A stretch of DNA of 20,763 nucleotides from STD1-204 sp041649895. GTDB taxonomy: Bacteria > Patescibacteriota > Minisyncoccia > Minisyncoccales > Minisyncoccaceae. The position numbers and the translations under genes are program-made. Every line of letters starts with the position of its first letter. Position 1 is the stretch's first letter. Shown here piece by piece: positions 1-6,889 of the stretch. The DNA is taken from NCBI GenBank assembly GCA_041649895.1, contig JBAZMG010000010.1, positions 1 through 20,763 of the forward strand, written 5' to 3'. The notes beneath the pieces were generated by a model that saw nothing but the letters and a program-made list of their open reading frames with translations, was not told where the DNA came from and made no database searches.

Positions 1-541
1 CTTCCGATTTTTGCTTTTCCTTTATGGAAATTATTTGTTCAGAGGTTTGGCTGTTAAGGCTGCTTGATCTTTCCAGTTCCATAAAATTGCTGGTAAGAAT
101 TCCTTCCACCGCGTTCTCGACTCCGGCTCCCCCCAAAACATTGATCTCTCCGGCTCCCGCTTCCACGTACAATTTCACGGAATCGGCATTCGCGTCTTTG
201 GTAATGGTTAGGGGTGTGGTTTGTGGCTGAGAATCGGTTTTGAAATAATTACCCGGCAAAAAAACAGCCGCTAAAATTACAAAAACGGCCAATAATAAAG
301 TTAGCACGGCAATGATATTGGCAAACCATCCCTTTTTACTGATCATTGAAAGACCGGCGAAAATTATTATGAGCGGCCATAATTGCCAAAAATTGAAATT
401 GATCCGCATCAACCCCAGGCTATTCACAAGCACCGCGAGCCCTATTAAGACTATCATCAACCCAAAAAAGAAAATTCCGAAATTAAAATCAGTTCCCTCA
501 CAATAATCGTTTTTTTTATTTGATTTTTTTTCTTGGTTCAT
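1..541 (-). CDS. LiaF-like membrane protein, partial (C-terminus beyond window start)
   Basis: An open frame runs from the ATG at 539-541 to the window edge without a stop (180 codons visible). After a charged N-terminus come membrane segments at about residues 19-45 and 55-100. The pattern of N-x-F-W-Q-L-W-P-L followed by an F-A-G-L segment is typical of the LiaF/DUF5668 transmembrane region. After a short linker starts a soluble part with the V-K-L-Y-V-E-A-G-A-G-E-I motif that opens the 'toast-rack' beta domain of LiaF-type proteins. In Firmicutes LiaF restrains a cell-envelope stress two-component system; here no kinase or regulator is visible. The gene starts 3 bases after the stop of the PspC-domain gene, so the two are probably co-translated, and PspC plus toast-rack pairs are a common envelope-stress arrangement. 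No Shine-Dalgarno sequence is seen. Function is inferred from domain likeness only. Confidence 0.8.
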   Translation of the reverse strand, partial: MNQEKKSNKKNDYCEGTDFNFGIFFFGLMIVLIGLAVLVNSLGLMRINFNFWQLWPLIIIFAGLSMISKKGWFANIIAVLTLLLAVFVILAAVFLPGNYFKTDSQPQTTPLTITKDANADSVKLYVEAGAGEINVLGGAGVENAVEGILTSNFMELERSSSLNSQTSEQIISIKEKQKSE

Positions 542-544
542 ATT

Positions 545-1009
545 CTATTTGTTATCGGATTTTGTCAGAATGACAAAACCGATAAATATTATGATGACCG
601 CCCAGATTATTCCCCACTTTATGGCGCCAAAGATGGAATAACCGAATAATTCACTGATAAGATAATTCAACCCCACCAAAACAACGATGATTCCAATAAT
701 ATTTCTGATATTGTCAAACCAGCCGTGCTGTTCTTTAAGATCTTGCGCTAATTCTTGCGTCCTTTTTTTCGCTTCTTCACTTATATTGCTTGCCGAAATT
801 TTTCCGTTCTTTTCCGTTTCTTTGGGCATCAGTATCGCCAAAAATAAATAGATTATCACGCCCGAACCGCCGGCAACGGTCAGCAAAATAAATAAGATCC
901 TGATTATCAAAGGATCGACTTCCAAATACTCACCAAGGCCACCGCAAACGCCGAATATTATTTTATTCGTGCTCGAGCGATAGAGTTTTTTAATTTTATT
1001 GTTCGCCAT
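545..1009 (-). CDS. PspC-domain membrane protein
   Basis: 154 residues. Residues 8-61 are a textbook PspC domain: K-L-Y-R-S, then G-V-C-G-G-L-G-E-Y-L, then a D-P-x-I-I-R-I-L-F motif and a long membrane segment ending in I-L-M-P-K-E. A charged, probably coiled stretch (about 65-95) follows, then two more hydrophobic segments near the C-terminus (about 100-120 and 127-148). PspC proteins are inner-membrane components of the phage-shock/envelope-stress response, and many bacteria carry them beside LiaF-like proteins, as here. The downstream LiaF-like gene begins 3 bases after this stop (TAG). The 133-base gap upstream holds a small hairpin and one copy of the 30-bp palindrome. The domain call is firm; the physiological role in this organism is inferred. 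Confidence 0.92.
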   Translation of the reverse strand: MANNKIKKLYRSSTNKIIFGVCGGLGEYLEVDPLIIRILFILLTVAGGSGVIIYLFLAILMPKETEKNGKISASNISEEAKKRTQELAQDLKEQHGWFDNIRNIIGIIVVLVGLNYLISELFGYSIFGAIKWGIIWAVIIIFIGFVILTKSDNK

Positions 1010-1023
1010 ATTTTATTTTTACC

Positions 1024-1043
1024 CGCTTTTTCTCTAAAAAGCG
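1024..1043. other. Small perfect hairpin upstream of the PspC gene
   Basis: CGCTTTTT at 1024-1031 and AAAAAGCG at 1036-1043 form an 8-bp perfect stem with a 4-base loop, only 15 bases upstream of the PspC-gene start codon. It is not followed by a clear T-run on the minus strand, so it is not a standard terminator; it could affect translation initiation. Confidence 0.4.
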
Positions 1044-1066
1044 AAGATGAGTTATTTTTCTTATTT

Positions 1067-1096
1067 ACCCCCATCTTTTTCCTAAAAGGTGGGGGT
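1067..1096 (+). repeat. 30-bp palindromic repeat, copy 1
   Basis: ACCCCCATCTTTTT at the left and AAAAGGTGGGGGT at the right, forming a 13-bp stem with one non-Watson-Crick position and a 4-base loop. It lies between the pilin-like gene (stop at 1143) and the PspC gene (start at 1009). Five further copies occur in the window at 2652, 7936, 8808 (inverted), 12589 and 13645. No open frame or transposase is associated with it. Confidence 0.85.
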
Positions 1097-1142
1097 TAAT
1101 TTACTTATTTATTATACCACAAAATTATTTTTTAAAAAATCA

Positions 1143-1748
1143 TTAGGGACAATTTATAGCTATTCCGCAAGCTATTGTTCCCAGTTTTCCCGCGGAATCC
1201 ATACAAACAATTCCACTAATATTTGTTTTTACTGATATACAATAAGCCTTGCCGTCCGGAGCAATATTCAAAACAAATGATTTTCCACCTACTTCCGACG
1301 AAACAATATCATCGTATAATTGGTCGCCTTCCGCGTATCTTTGGGCTGTAAAATTAACCGTACCCGTTGCGTTTTGCACATTAATTCCGGGCTCTCCATA
1401 AGACGTTTCGCCACCCTTGGTCATTCTATATACCTCCGCAGTTGATCTTAACTGATCCATTTCCGACTTAATGCGCGCGTCATTCGTTCCGTGCATTCTG
1501 CCGCAACCCCCTCCTGACATATTTGATGTTAAAAATAAAAATAATAATGGTAAAAAAGCGAAAATACAAATAAATAGTTTGAAAATAATATTCTTTTTCA
1601 ATCTCATTGTCAGCCCCAGAATAATTAAAAAAATAAAGAAAAGTAATGTTTCTAAAATTAGAAAATCGAAAGGCATTTTACAACCCAAAAATAATACAAC
1701 CACGAAAGCAATGATGTAAAAAATTATTGCTAAAAATAACTTATTCAT
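1143..1748 (-). CDS. Membrane protein with pilin-like C-terminal head
   Basis: 201 residues. Three hydrophobic segments fill the first third (about 4-22, 27-48, 53-74). A G-G-G-C-G turn follows, then a soluble part starting N-D-A-R-I-K-S-E-M-D-Q-L-R-S-T-A-E-V-Y-R. That helix, a later Y-C-I-S-V-K strand and a C-M-D-S-A-G-K loop resemble the globular heads of type IV pilins/pseudopilins common in Patescibacteria. A real pilin has one N-terminal helix and a prepilin peptidase site; here there are three membrane spans and no such site. Cys at about 160, 172, 184 and 190 could form disulfides outside the cell. The ATG lies 1 base after the cysteine desulfurase stop, so it is probably translated from the same message. 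Function unknown; the pilin likeness is my reading of the pattern. Confidence 0.7.
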   Translation of the reverse strand: MNKLFLAIIFYIIAFVVVLFLGCKMPFDFLILETLLFFIFLIILGLTMRLKKNIIFKLFICIFAFLPLLFLFLTSNMSGGGCGRMHGTNDARIKSEMDQLRSTAEVYRMTKGGETSYGEPGINVQNATGTVNFTAQRYAEGDQLYDDIVSSEVGGKSFVLNIAPDGKAYCISVKTNISGIVCMDSAGKLGTIACGIAINCP

Positions 1749-1749
1749 T

Positions 1750-2949
1750 TTATTTATTGTAAAGCGGGTTTATTTTTCTCAACTTCGCTATGATCGGGGG
1801 CAATTCTTTTAAAACTTTATCCACTTCCGCGCCGGTATTCTCCCGACCCAGTGAAAATCTAATAGATCCGTGCGCTACTTCCTCGTTAACGCCCATCGCG
1901 AGAAGCACTTGAGACGCCTCCAGGCTACCCGACGCGCAGGCTGATCCGGTGGAAACAGCGATACCCTTCATATCAAGATAAAGCAATATCGATTCCCCTT
2001 CGGCTCCCAAAAAAGAAAAATGCGCGTGAGACGGCAAAGCGCGTTCAATGTCGGTATTCAAAATCACATCCGGAATTTTCTTGATGATCCCGTCAACCAA
2101 TTTCTTTCTCAGGGCGCTTATTTTTTTGTTATTGGCCTTTTGTTCTTTGCCGACTATTTCAACCGCACGACCCAATCCGACAACCCCCGAGACATTCAAA
2201 GTCCCACTCCTCAAATTCTTTTCGTGGTGCCCGCCCAATTGAATCGCTTTCAAGGGTGTCTTTTTTCTGACAAATAAGGCACCGACCCCCTTGGGGCCGT
2301 ATATTTTATGCCCGGACAAACTCAAAAAATCCACTTTTAATTTTTGGACATCGCAATCAAGATAATTTATCGCTTGTGTGGCATCAGTGTGAAAATATAT
2401 TTTTCTATCGATCTTTGATAATACTTCGCCTATTTCCGCTATTGGTTGAATCGAGCCGACTTCATTATTGGCATACATTATGGAAACCAAAACCGTGTTT
2501 GGTTTGATCGCTTTTTTCAGCGCGGCAACATCCACGACCCCATTGCCCTTGACCGGCAAATAAGTCACCTCCACTCCCTCTTTTTCCAAATCGGCACAAG
2601 GCTCCAATATGGCATCATGCTCGATTATTGACGTAATAATATGTATCCTTGCCCCCATCTTTTTGGGGCTCTTAAAAGGTGGGGGTGAACCCAGAGCTTT
2701 GACAAGGCCTCGTAAAACAAGATTGTTTGATTCCGTGGAACCGGAAGTAAAAATTATCTCCTCGGGCAGACAATTTAAAAATTCAGCCACTCGTACCCGC
2801 GCCTTTTCCGTTGCCTCATAAGCTTCACGCCCAAAAGAATGCATTGACGACGCGTTGCCGAAAATCTCACTAAAGTACGGGAGCATTTCTTTCAAAACTC
2901 TTTTGTCTGTCGGGGTTGTGGCGCTGTGGTCAAAATAAATCCTTTTCAT
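1750..2949 (-). CDS. iscS: Cysteine desulfurase (IscS/NifS family) with in-frame repeat insertion
   Basis: 399 residues, a normal length for group I/II desulfurases. The enzyme removes sulfur from L-cysteine, through a PLP cofactor and a persulfide on an active-site Cys, and hands it to the scaffold protein. Visible motifs: Y-F-D-H-S-A-T-T-P near the start; T-S-G-S-T-E-S-N-N (68-76) for PLP phosphate binding; E-H at 110-111; H-T-D-A-T-Q with Asp189; S-G-H-K with the Schiff-base Lys215; and G-S-A-C-A-S-G with catalytic Cys338. Residues about 87-99 (G-S-P-P-P-F-K-S-P-K-K-M-G) lie between the alpha-helix after the PLP loop and the H-I-I-T-S strand. They are encoded by a copy of the palindromic repeat found elsewhere in the window. 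The gene starts 4 bases after the iscU stop, which supports a sulfur-donor/scaffold pair. No Shine-Dalgarno sequence is visible. Confidence 0.95.
   Translation of the reverse strand: MKRIYFDHSATTPTDKRVLKEMLPYFSEIFGNASSMHSFGREAYEATEKARVRVAEFLNCLPEEIIFTSGSTESNNLVLRGLVKALGSPPPFKSPKKMGARIHIITSIIEHDAILEPCADLEKEGVEVTYLPVKGNGVVDVAALKKAIKPNTVLVSIMYANNEVGSIQPIAEIGEVLSKIDRKIYFHTDATQAINYLDCDVQKLKVDFLSLSGHKIYGPKGVGALFVRKKTPLKAIQLGGHHEKNLRSGTLNVSGVVGLGRAVEIVGKEQKANNKKISALRKKLVDGIIKKIPDVILNTDIERALPSHAHFSFLGAEGESILLYLDMKGIAVSTGSACASGSLEASQVLLAMGVNEEVAHGSIRFSLGRENTGAEVDKVLKELPPIIAKLRKINPLYNK
2652..2692 (+). repeat. Palindromic repeat, copy 2, inside the cysteine desulfurase gene
   Basis: CCCCCATCTTTTT at 2652-2664 and AAAAGGTGGGGGTGAACCC at 2674-2692, with a 9-base centre (GGGGCTCTT) longer than in the intergenic copies. 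It is read in frame on the minus strand and adds about 13 residues (G-S-P-P-P-F-K-S-P-K-K-M-G) to the enzyme. Its right end carries GGGGGTGAACCC, which mirrors the GGGTTCACCCCC left ends of copies 3 and 5. The full ancestral palindrome was therefore probably about 40 bp. Confidence 0.85.
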
Positions 2950-2953
2950 AAGT

Positions 2954-3331
2954 TTATCTTGTTTTATTTTGTTTCTCGTATTTTTCTATCGCCTGATGCA
3001 GGGCCTCCACTCCGAGCATCGAACAATGGACCTTTACCGCGGGCAATCCGCCCAGATCTTCCACTATTTTATCTTTTGTGATCTTGAGCGCTTCCTCAAT
3101 CGTCTTTCCTTTTACCATATCCGTCAAAGCGGAAGAGACCGCGATAGCGGCGGCGCACCCTAGGGTTTCAAATTTTATATCCTTAATCTTGTTGTTCTCA
3201 ACTTTTAGATATATCTTCATCACGTCTCCGCAAACCGGATTACCAACCTCACCAACGGCATCGGCATCCTTAATCACGCCTTGATTATGAGGTTTTTTAA
3301 AATGTTCCAAAACTTTATCCGAATAGATCAT
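2954..3331 (-). CDS. iscU: Fe-S cluster scaffold, IscU/NifU N-terminal type
   Basis: 125 residues, typical for IscU. The protein receives sulfur from the desulfurase and iron and builds a 2Fe-2S or 4Fe-4S cluster that is passed to client enzymes. The N-terminal Y-S-D-K-V-L-E-H-F-K-K-P-H-N-Q-G signature is present. So are the three cluster-ligand cysteines: Cys34 in G-N-P-V-C-G-D, Cys59 in L-G-C-A-A-A-I-A, and Cys103 in V-H-C-S-M-L, plus Asp36, which tunes cluster release. It lacks the L-P-P-V-K-L-H-C chaperone-recognition motif in exact form and has L-P-A-V-K-V-H-C instead, as in SufU/NifU-like variants. It sits directly before the cysteine desulfurase gene and 1 base after the preceding stop. 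No hscA/hscB, iscA or ferredoxin gene is nearby. UvrC in this window is a plausible local client. Confidence 0.95.
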   Translation of the reverse strand: MIYSDKVLEHFKKPHNQGVIKDADAVGEVGNPVCGDVMKIYLKVENNKIKDIKFETLGCAAAIAVSSALTDMVKGKTIEEALKITKDKIVEDLGGLPAVKVHCSMLGVEALHQAIEKYEKQNKTR

Positions 3332-3332
3332 A

Positions 3333-3722
3333 TTATTGTATTACAGTTATTATTTTTACAAGAACTGTGTTATCTTCTTTCACGCCCTGAATCTCCACTC
3401 TCGCCCCCTGAGCCAATACTTGGGAACAAGGAGTGGCGGCCTCATTACTTAGACAGACAATATTATTGTCAAAAGATAATTTTACATTAAGCGCCGGCGC
3501 TCCGGGTTGTTCATAGACCAGATACCACTGATTGGGTTCCAATCCGGGATTATCTTTGACGATATTGCCTGTTTGCTTAAAATTAATTTCTTCTTGTTGT
3601 TCTTGTTCTTGATTTTGGATCGGCTCCGAAAGCTTCTGCCAAAATCCATAAACAAAAGAGAGGTATACGGCGACCGCCAAGATTATCAAAATTAATATTA
3701 AATAGATTATATTTTTTTTCAT
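3333..3722 (-). CDS. Small membrane-anchored protein of unknown function
   Basis: 129 residues: a Lys-rich start, one hydrophobic helix (about 5-25), a Gln/Glu-rich linker (35-46), and a compact beta-rich domain. The domain holds the stretch N-P-G-L-E-P-N-Q-W-Y-L-V-Y-E-Q-P-G-A-P-A and two cysteines (about 90 and 99), spaced so that they could form a disulfide loop. The C-terminal half (G-A-R-V-E-I-Q-G-V...V-L-V-K-I-I) looks like a small OB- or SH3-like beta barrel. I recall similar sequences in Patescibacteria genomes but no assigned function. It is probably exported with the N-terminal helix as anchor. It lies 1 base upstream of iscU and 21 bases after the DUF3298/Gmad2 gene, so it is probably in the same transcript. 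Confidence 0.7.
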   Translation of the reverse strand: MKKNIIYLILILIILAVAVYLSFVYGFWQKLSEPIQNQEQEQQEEINFKQTGNIVKDNPGLEPNQWYLVYEQPGAPALNVKLSFDNNIVCLSNEAATPCSQVLAQGARVEIQGVKEDNTVLVKIITVIQ

Positions 3723-3743
3723 AGTAATTAATTGCCCGTAAAA

Positions 3744-4844
3744 TTACTTAAACTTAACAGGCAGAATAAATTTTTTATCTTTCGTTGGATCTCCGCTCGG
3801 ATTCTCATTTGAAAATATTAGCGATCCTAAGGTGCCCTGCTCCGGAGCAACAAAGGTTAAAACGGCTCTGAAGCTCGTGGGTACCTGAGTCCATTCCGAG
3901 GTGGTCGCGAGAGAGCTTGAAGCCAAAAGATTACCGGCGCTGTCGTTTAAAATTACCCGCCCGGCCTGGCCCTCAAAGCCTATCCATCCGTTTCCCGTAA
4001 CCTTTCCCGTGATTGTTAGGGGCGAAGAAACAAAGTCTCCGATCTTTAAAACATCCAAAGCAATTCCCTCGTCCGCGTTTGCCGGACTCTCCTCGATATT
4101 ACGAAATATCTCCGGATTTAAAATATCTTTTATTTCGGTGAGTAAAATTTCGGCACTCTGCGGACCGGCGGCGTATGGCGCCACCTGATAAGGAGGAAAA
4201 TAGAAAATTATTGAACTATCGGTAACGATAAAATTTTTAAAATTAGCCAATGCCGGACTGGCGCCTTCGCTTATCCATTGCGTATCGGCAAATTCAGATT
4301 GACTTAATTTTTCAATCGAGATATCCGATATTCTTTGCAAAAAATTTGAATTCGCGGTAAACAGATCGCTCAACGCGAGCTCTCTTTTATTCGCCAGATC
4401 AAAAGAAACCGTGGTAAAGAATAGGTTTCCGTGAGCTCCGCCGGTGTATTCTTCAATGTCAAATTTGAATCCTAAAACAGTTTCAAAGGCTTTTTCCGAA
4501 GAATATCCGATATTGAAACTATTCTTATAGTTTGAATCCGTTATCGGCTGATTTTCGCCGGACACATTTTTTTTGAACTCGGCTATTTGCGCGTCGATGA
4601 TCCGCTTTATTTCCGCGTCAATGTAATCTTGTCCGGTAACCGGATAATTAGCGTCTATGGAAAAAATATCGCTCTCTTCCCTGATCTCTTGATTGGTAAT
4701 GCTGTTCGTAATATTCCCTCCTCCTTGATTATTATTGATGCTTAATGGTAATTTCGAGCCATTGAAATAAAACCAAACAACGCCCGCCAAAACAACCAAC
4801 AGGACGAGAATTATAATTATTATTTTATTATTGTTTTTCTTCAT
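3744..4844 (-). CDS. Membrane-anchored DUF3298 + Gmad2 domain protein
   Basis: 366 residues. One N-terminal membrane helix (about 8-28) is followed by a low-complexity Asn/Ser linker. Residues about 60-245 match the DUF4163/DUF3298 (PdaC/RsiV-like) fold: P-V-T-G-Q-D-Y-I-D-A-E-I-K, the hallmark Y-T-G-G-A-H-G-N, and L-A-L-S-D-L-F-T. It closes with a F-Y-F-P-P-Y-Q-V-A-P-Y-A-A-G-P segment. Residues about 262-364 are a Gmad2 immunoglobulin-like domain (I-x-G-x-V-T-G-N-G-W-I-G-F-E-G-Q, ending K-K-F-I-L-P-V-K). Both domains occur on extracytoplasmic proteins that bind wall or polysaccharide ligands; RsiV relatives bind lysozyme. It is the first gene of the leftward block carrying iscU/iscS. The exact ligand is unknown. 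Confidence 0.85.
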   Translation of the reverse strand: MKKNNNKIIIIILVLLVVLAGVVWFYFNGSKLPLSINNNQGGGNITNSITNQEIREESDIFSIDANYPVTGQDYIDAEIKRIIDAQIAEFKKNVSGENQPITDSNYKNSFNIGYSSEKAFETVLGFKFDIEEYTGGAHGNLFFTTVSFDLANKRELALSDLFTANSNFLQRISDISIEKLSQSEFADTQWISEGASPALANFKNFIVTDSSIIFYFPPYQVAPYAAGPQSAEILLTEIKDILNPEIFRNIEESPANADEGIALDVLKIGDFVSSPLTITGKVTGNGWIGFEGQAGRVILNDSAGNLLASSSLATTSEWTQVPTSFRAVLTFVAPEQGTLGSLIFSNENPSGDPTKDKKFILPVKFK

Positions 4845-4875
4845 TATAGTTATGGCAATTTTTACTTACAGTCGC

Positions 4876-4884
4876 ATTTTAGCA
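4876..4884 (-). promoter_or_regulatory. Possible extended -10 promoter before the DUF3298/Gmad2 gene
   Basis: On the minus strand TGC followed by TAAAAT reads as an extended -10 (TGnTAnnnT), about 31 bases before the ATG. The -35 region is only weakly similar to consensus (TTTTAA at 17 bases). The whole gap is AT-rich, so chance matches are likely. Confidence 0.35.
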
Positions 4885-4910
4885 TTATTTTTATAATTTT
4901 AAAATATATC

Positions 4911-4933
4911 AAAAACCTCTGAAAAGAGGCTTT
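4911..4933 (-). terminator. Rho-independent terminator after the beta-propeller gene
   Basis: On the minus strand AAAGCCTCT, a 4-base loop and AGAGG are followed by TTTTT. The stem is at 4916-4929 and the T-run corresponds to 4911-4915. It lies about 75 bases past the stop of the 5004-6839 gene and separates it from the next leftward block. Confidence 0.65.
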
Positions 4934-5003
4934 AAAAATGTCTCGTTTTGCCCTCTCGAGCTATTATTATTTTATATAAAAAGATTAAATCGTTGTTAAG
5001 AAA

Positions 5004-6839
5004 TTATTCTATCTCGCCGTTATCGTTGTATTTTACCACGAACCCGTCGCTCAGGCCCCTACTCAACAGATCCAAGGACTCCGTTGAATGAAAAGCGATC
5101 TTATAATAGAACATACCCGTAATGATCGGATTATTGTTGTTGTCAACAGCCACCCCTTCCGCGGATTGATACTCTTCTCCGAGAGACGCCTCCCCGCCAA
5201 TGTCGCGCGCCCAAGCATAATCACCCGTGGGAGAATATTTGGCGATATACGCGTCGCTCGCGTCGCCGTTGCTTATGGAAATAAGCGATTGCGCCGGCTT
5301 CGCGGTGTTGAAATCACACATAGTCTCAAAAGAGCCGGCGATATAAATGTTCCCCTCTTTATCCAATTTTACTTTTGAAGCAAAATCATTATTTTCACCG
5401 CCAAAACTTTTCGCAAAAGCCAATTGCCCATCCTTCATAAATTTCGCGAAAAAGACATCGCTTTCCCCTCGACCGGCCAGAGCCTTGCCGGATATGGACA
5501 CGTTCCCGTAGAAATTTCCGGCCACGAAAATGTTGTCGTTTTCGTCGATCTCCATTGCCGCGACTTCGTCATCCGATTCATTGCCCCACTTCCTCACCCA
5601 AAGGGAATTAAACTCTTTATCATACTTTGCCAAAAACGCGTCAGTTCCTCCGGAAGAAAGAACGATTGCTGTTTTGTTTTTTTGATTCTTCGCGTTGAAA
5701 TCGGTTTTGTTCGAAAAATATCCGGTAATGTAAATATTTCCATCCGTTCCCACTCTTATGCCCTGAACTTCATCCGTGGAAGAAGCTCCGATGATAGTCC
5801 CTTTCAGATATTGTCCGTAAGCGTCGTATTTAGCTATAAAAATATCGCGCGATCCAGAATTACTGGTAAAAGTGTTTTCCGGGGTTTGCTCGTTCGGCTC
5901 GTTCAGATTAACCGTACCGTCAAAAACTCCGGCCACATAAACATTGTTGTAAGCATCAATGGCGATATCTCTCACTTCTTCAAAACGAAAATCATAATCG
6001 GAAAAAGGTATTTTTTCCGGGTTGCCTATTTTCTTCGCCCATCTGAAATTACCATCTTTATCGTACTTTGCCAAAAACGCGTCTCTGCCCGTTCCCGCGT
6101 CAAGAGTGTTTGCTTTGTTGTCCGGATCAAAACCGGCCAAACCTCCGAAATAACCGGCAAGATAGACATTGCCTTCGCCATCAACTTTTATCGCCAAAGG
6201 AATATCCTTTCCGACAGATCCGATGGAAAACCCCCAAATTATTTTTTTGTCCGAAGAATATTTCGCGACATAGATATCCATCGCGGAAGATATGAGCGAA
6301 TTTCCTTCCGAAATTACCTCTTTAAGGCCGCCCGATTGGTTTAAATTGATGGTTCCTTGAAAATATCCGGCAGTATAAATATTTCCTTCCGTGTCCGTAT
6401 CAATCACTTTTCCACCATCGAATTTCTCGCTTCCAAGGTTGAAAGTAAACAAAGTATTCAAATTTTCCACGCCGACATTTCCAGTGTTATTGGTCTGCCC
6501 ATCAATAATGCTTTGAGAATAGCTCGATGATAGGCTTGCTTGTAAAATATTTATGTTTTTTGAGCTTAAAAGCTCAAACCCGATAAAATACGCTATCAGG
6601 GACAGAACAACCATTGACGCCGACGCGTATTTCTTCCCGCCTTTGAGTCCCCATCCGAAAAAAGCGAACAGGACCGAAAGCACGAAAAAGGCCGCGAAGG
6701 AAAGCGTCCAAAACTTAAAATCATAGCTTATGCCGAAAACCGTAAAGGGTATTTTCCCCATTAATACGGCAAACAAATGCATCAGCACTCCGGCGGCAAA
6801 AAAACCTGAAAAAAATTTGGCTATTTCGTGTTTATCCAT
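5004..6839 (-). CDS. Membrane-anchored seven-repeat SBBP beta-propeller protein
   Basis: 611 residues. The first 95 contain three hydrophobic segments (about 8-28, 40-62, 72-92). Residues about 130-611 hold seven repeats of 60-75 residues, each with the pattern 'G-N-I-Y-I-A-G-Y-F-x-G' followed by 'D-A-F-L-A-K-Y-D-x-x-G-x-x-x-W-A-x-x-x-G'. This matches the SBBP beta-propeller family (PF06739-like). Seven repeats fit a closed seven-bladed propeller displayed outside the cell. D-x-D/N-x-x-G-N loops at the start of each blade could bind calcium. Likely roles are adhesion or binding; no catalytic residues stand out. The gene has its own promoter just upstream and a terminator downstream, so it is a single-gene unit. 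No frameshift is seen. Confidence 0.85.
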   Translation of the reverse strand: MDKHEIAKFFSGFFAAGVLMHLFAVLMGKIPFTVFGISYDFKFWTLSFAAFFVLSVLFAFFGWGLKGGKKYASASMVVLSLIAYFIGFELLSSKNINILQASLSSSYSQSIIDGQTNNTGNVGVENLNTLFTFNLGSEKFDGGKVIDTDTEGNIYTAGYFQGTINLNQSGGLKEVISEGNSLISSAMDIYVAKYSSDKKIIWGFSIGSVGKDIPLAIKVDGEGNVYLAGYFGGLAGFDPDNKANTLDAGTGRDAFLAKYDKDGNFRWAKKIGNPEKIPFSDYDFRFEEVRDIAIDAYNNVYVAGVFDGTVNLNEPNEQTPENTFTSNSGSRDIFIAKYDAYGQYLKGTIIGASSTDEVQGIRVGTDGNIYITGYFSNKTDFNAKNQKNKTAIVLSSGGTDAFLAKYDKEFNSLWVRKWGNESDDEVAAMEIDENDNIFVAGNFYGNVSISGKALAGRGESDVFFAKFMKDGQLAFAKSFGGENNDFASKVKLDKEGNIYIAGSFETMCDFNTAKPAQSLISISNGDASDAYIAKYSPTGDYAWARDIGGEASLGEEYQSAEGVAVDNNNNPIITGMFYYKIAFHSTESLDLLSRGLSDGFVVKYNDNGEIE

Positions 6840-6853
6840 AAGGCTATTTAATC

Positions 6854-6883
6854 ATTATAAATCTTTTTACCCCTTCGCGTCAA
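6854..6883 (-). promoter_or_regulatory. Sigma70-type promoter of the beta-propeller gene
   Basis: On the minus strand TTGACG (6878-6883), an 18-base spacer, and TATAAT (6854-6859): five of six and six of six consensus matches. The -10 ends 14 bases before the ATG, so the expected 5' leader is only about 7 bases and has no Shine-Dalgarno sequence. Confidence 0.75.
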
Positions 6884-6889
6884 ATATTT

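Noticed and set aside
5424..6344. A 306-codon open frame on the plus strand
   Set aside because: It is exactly antisense to the repeat region of the beta-propeller gene, whose protein has clear family repeats. The antisense protein is rich in Arg/His/Phe/Ile with no domain pattern. It arises from the biased codons of the real gene.
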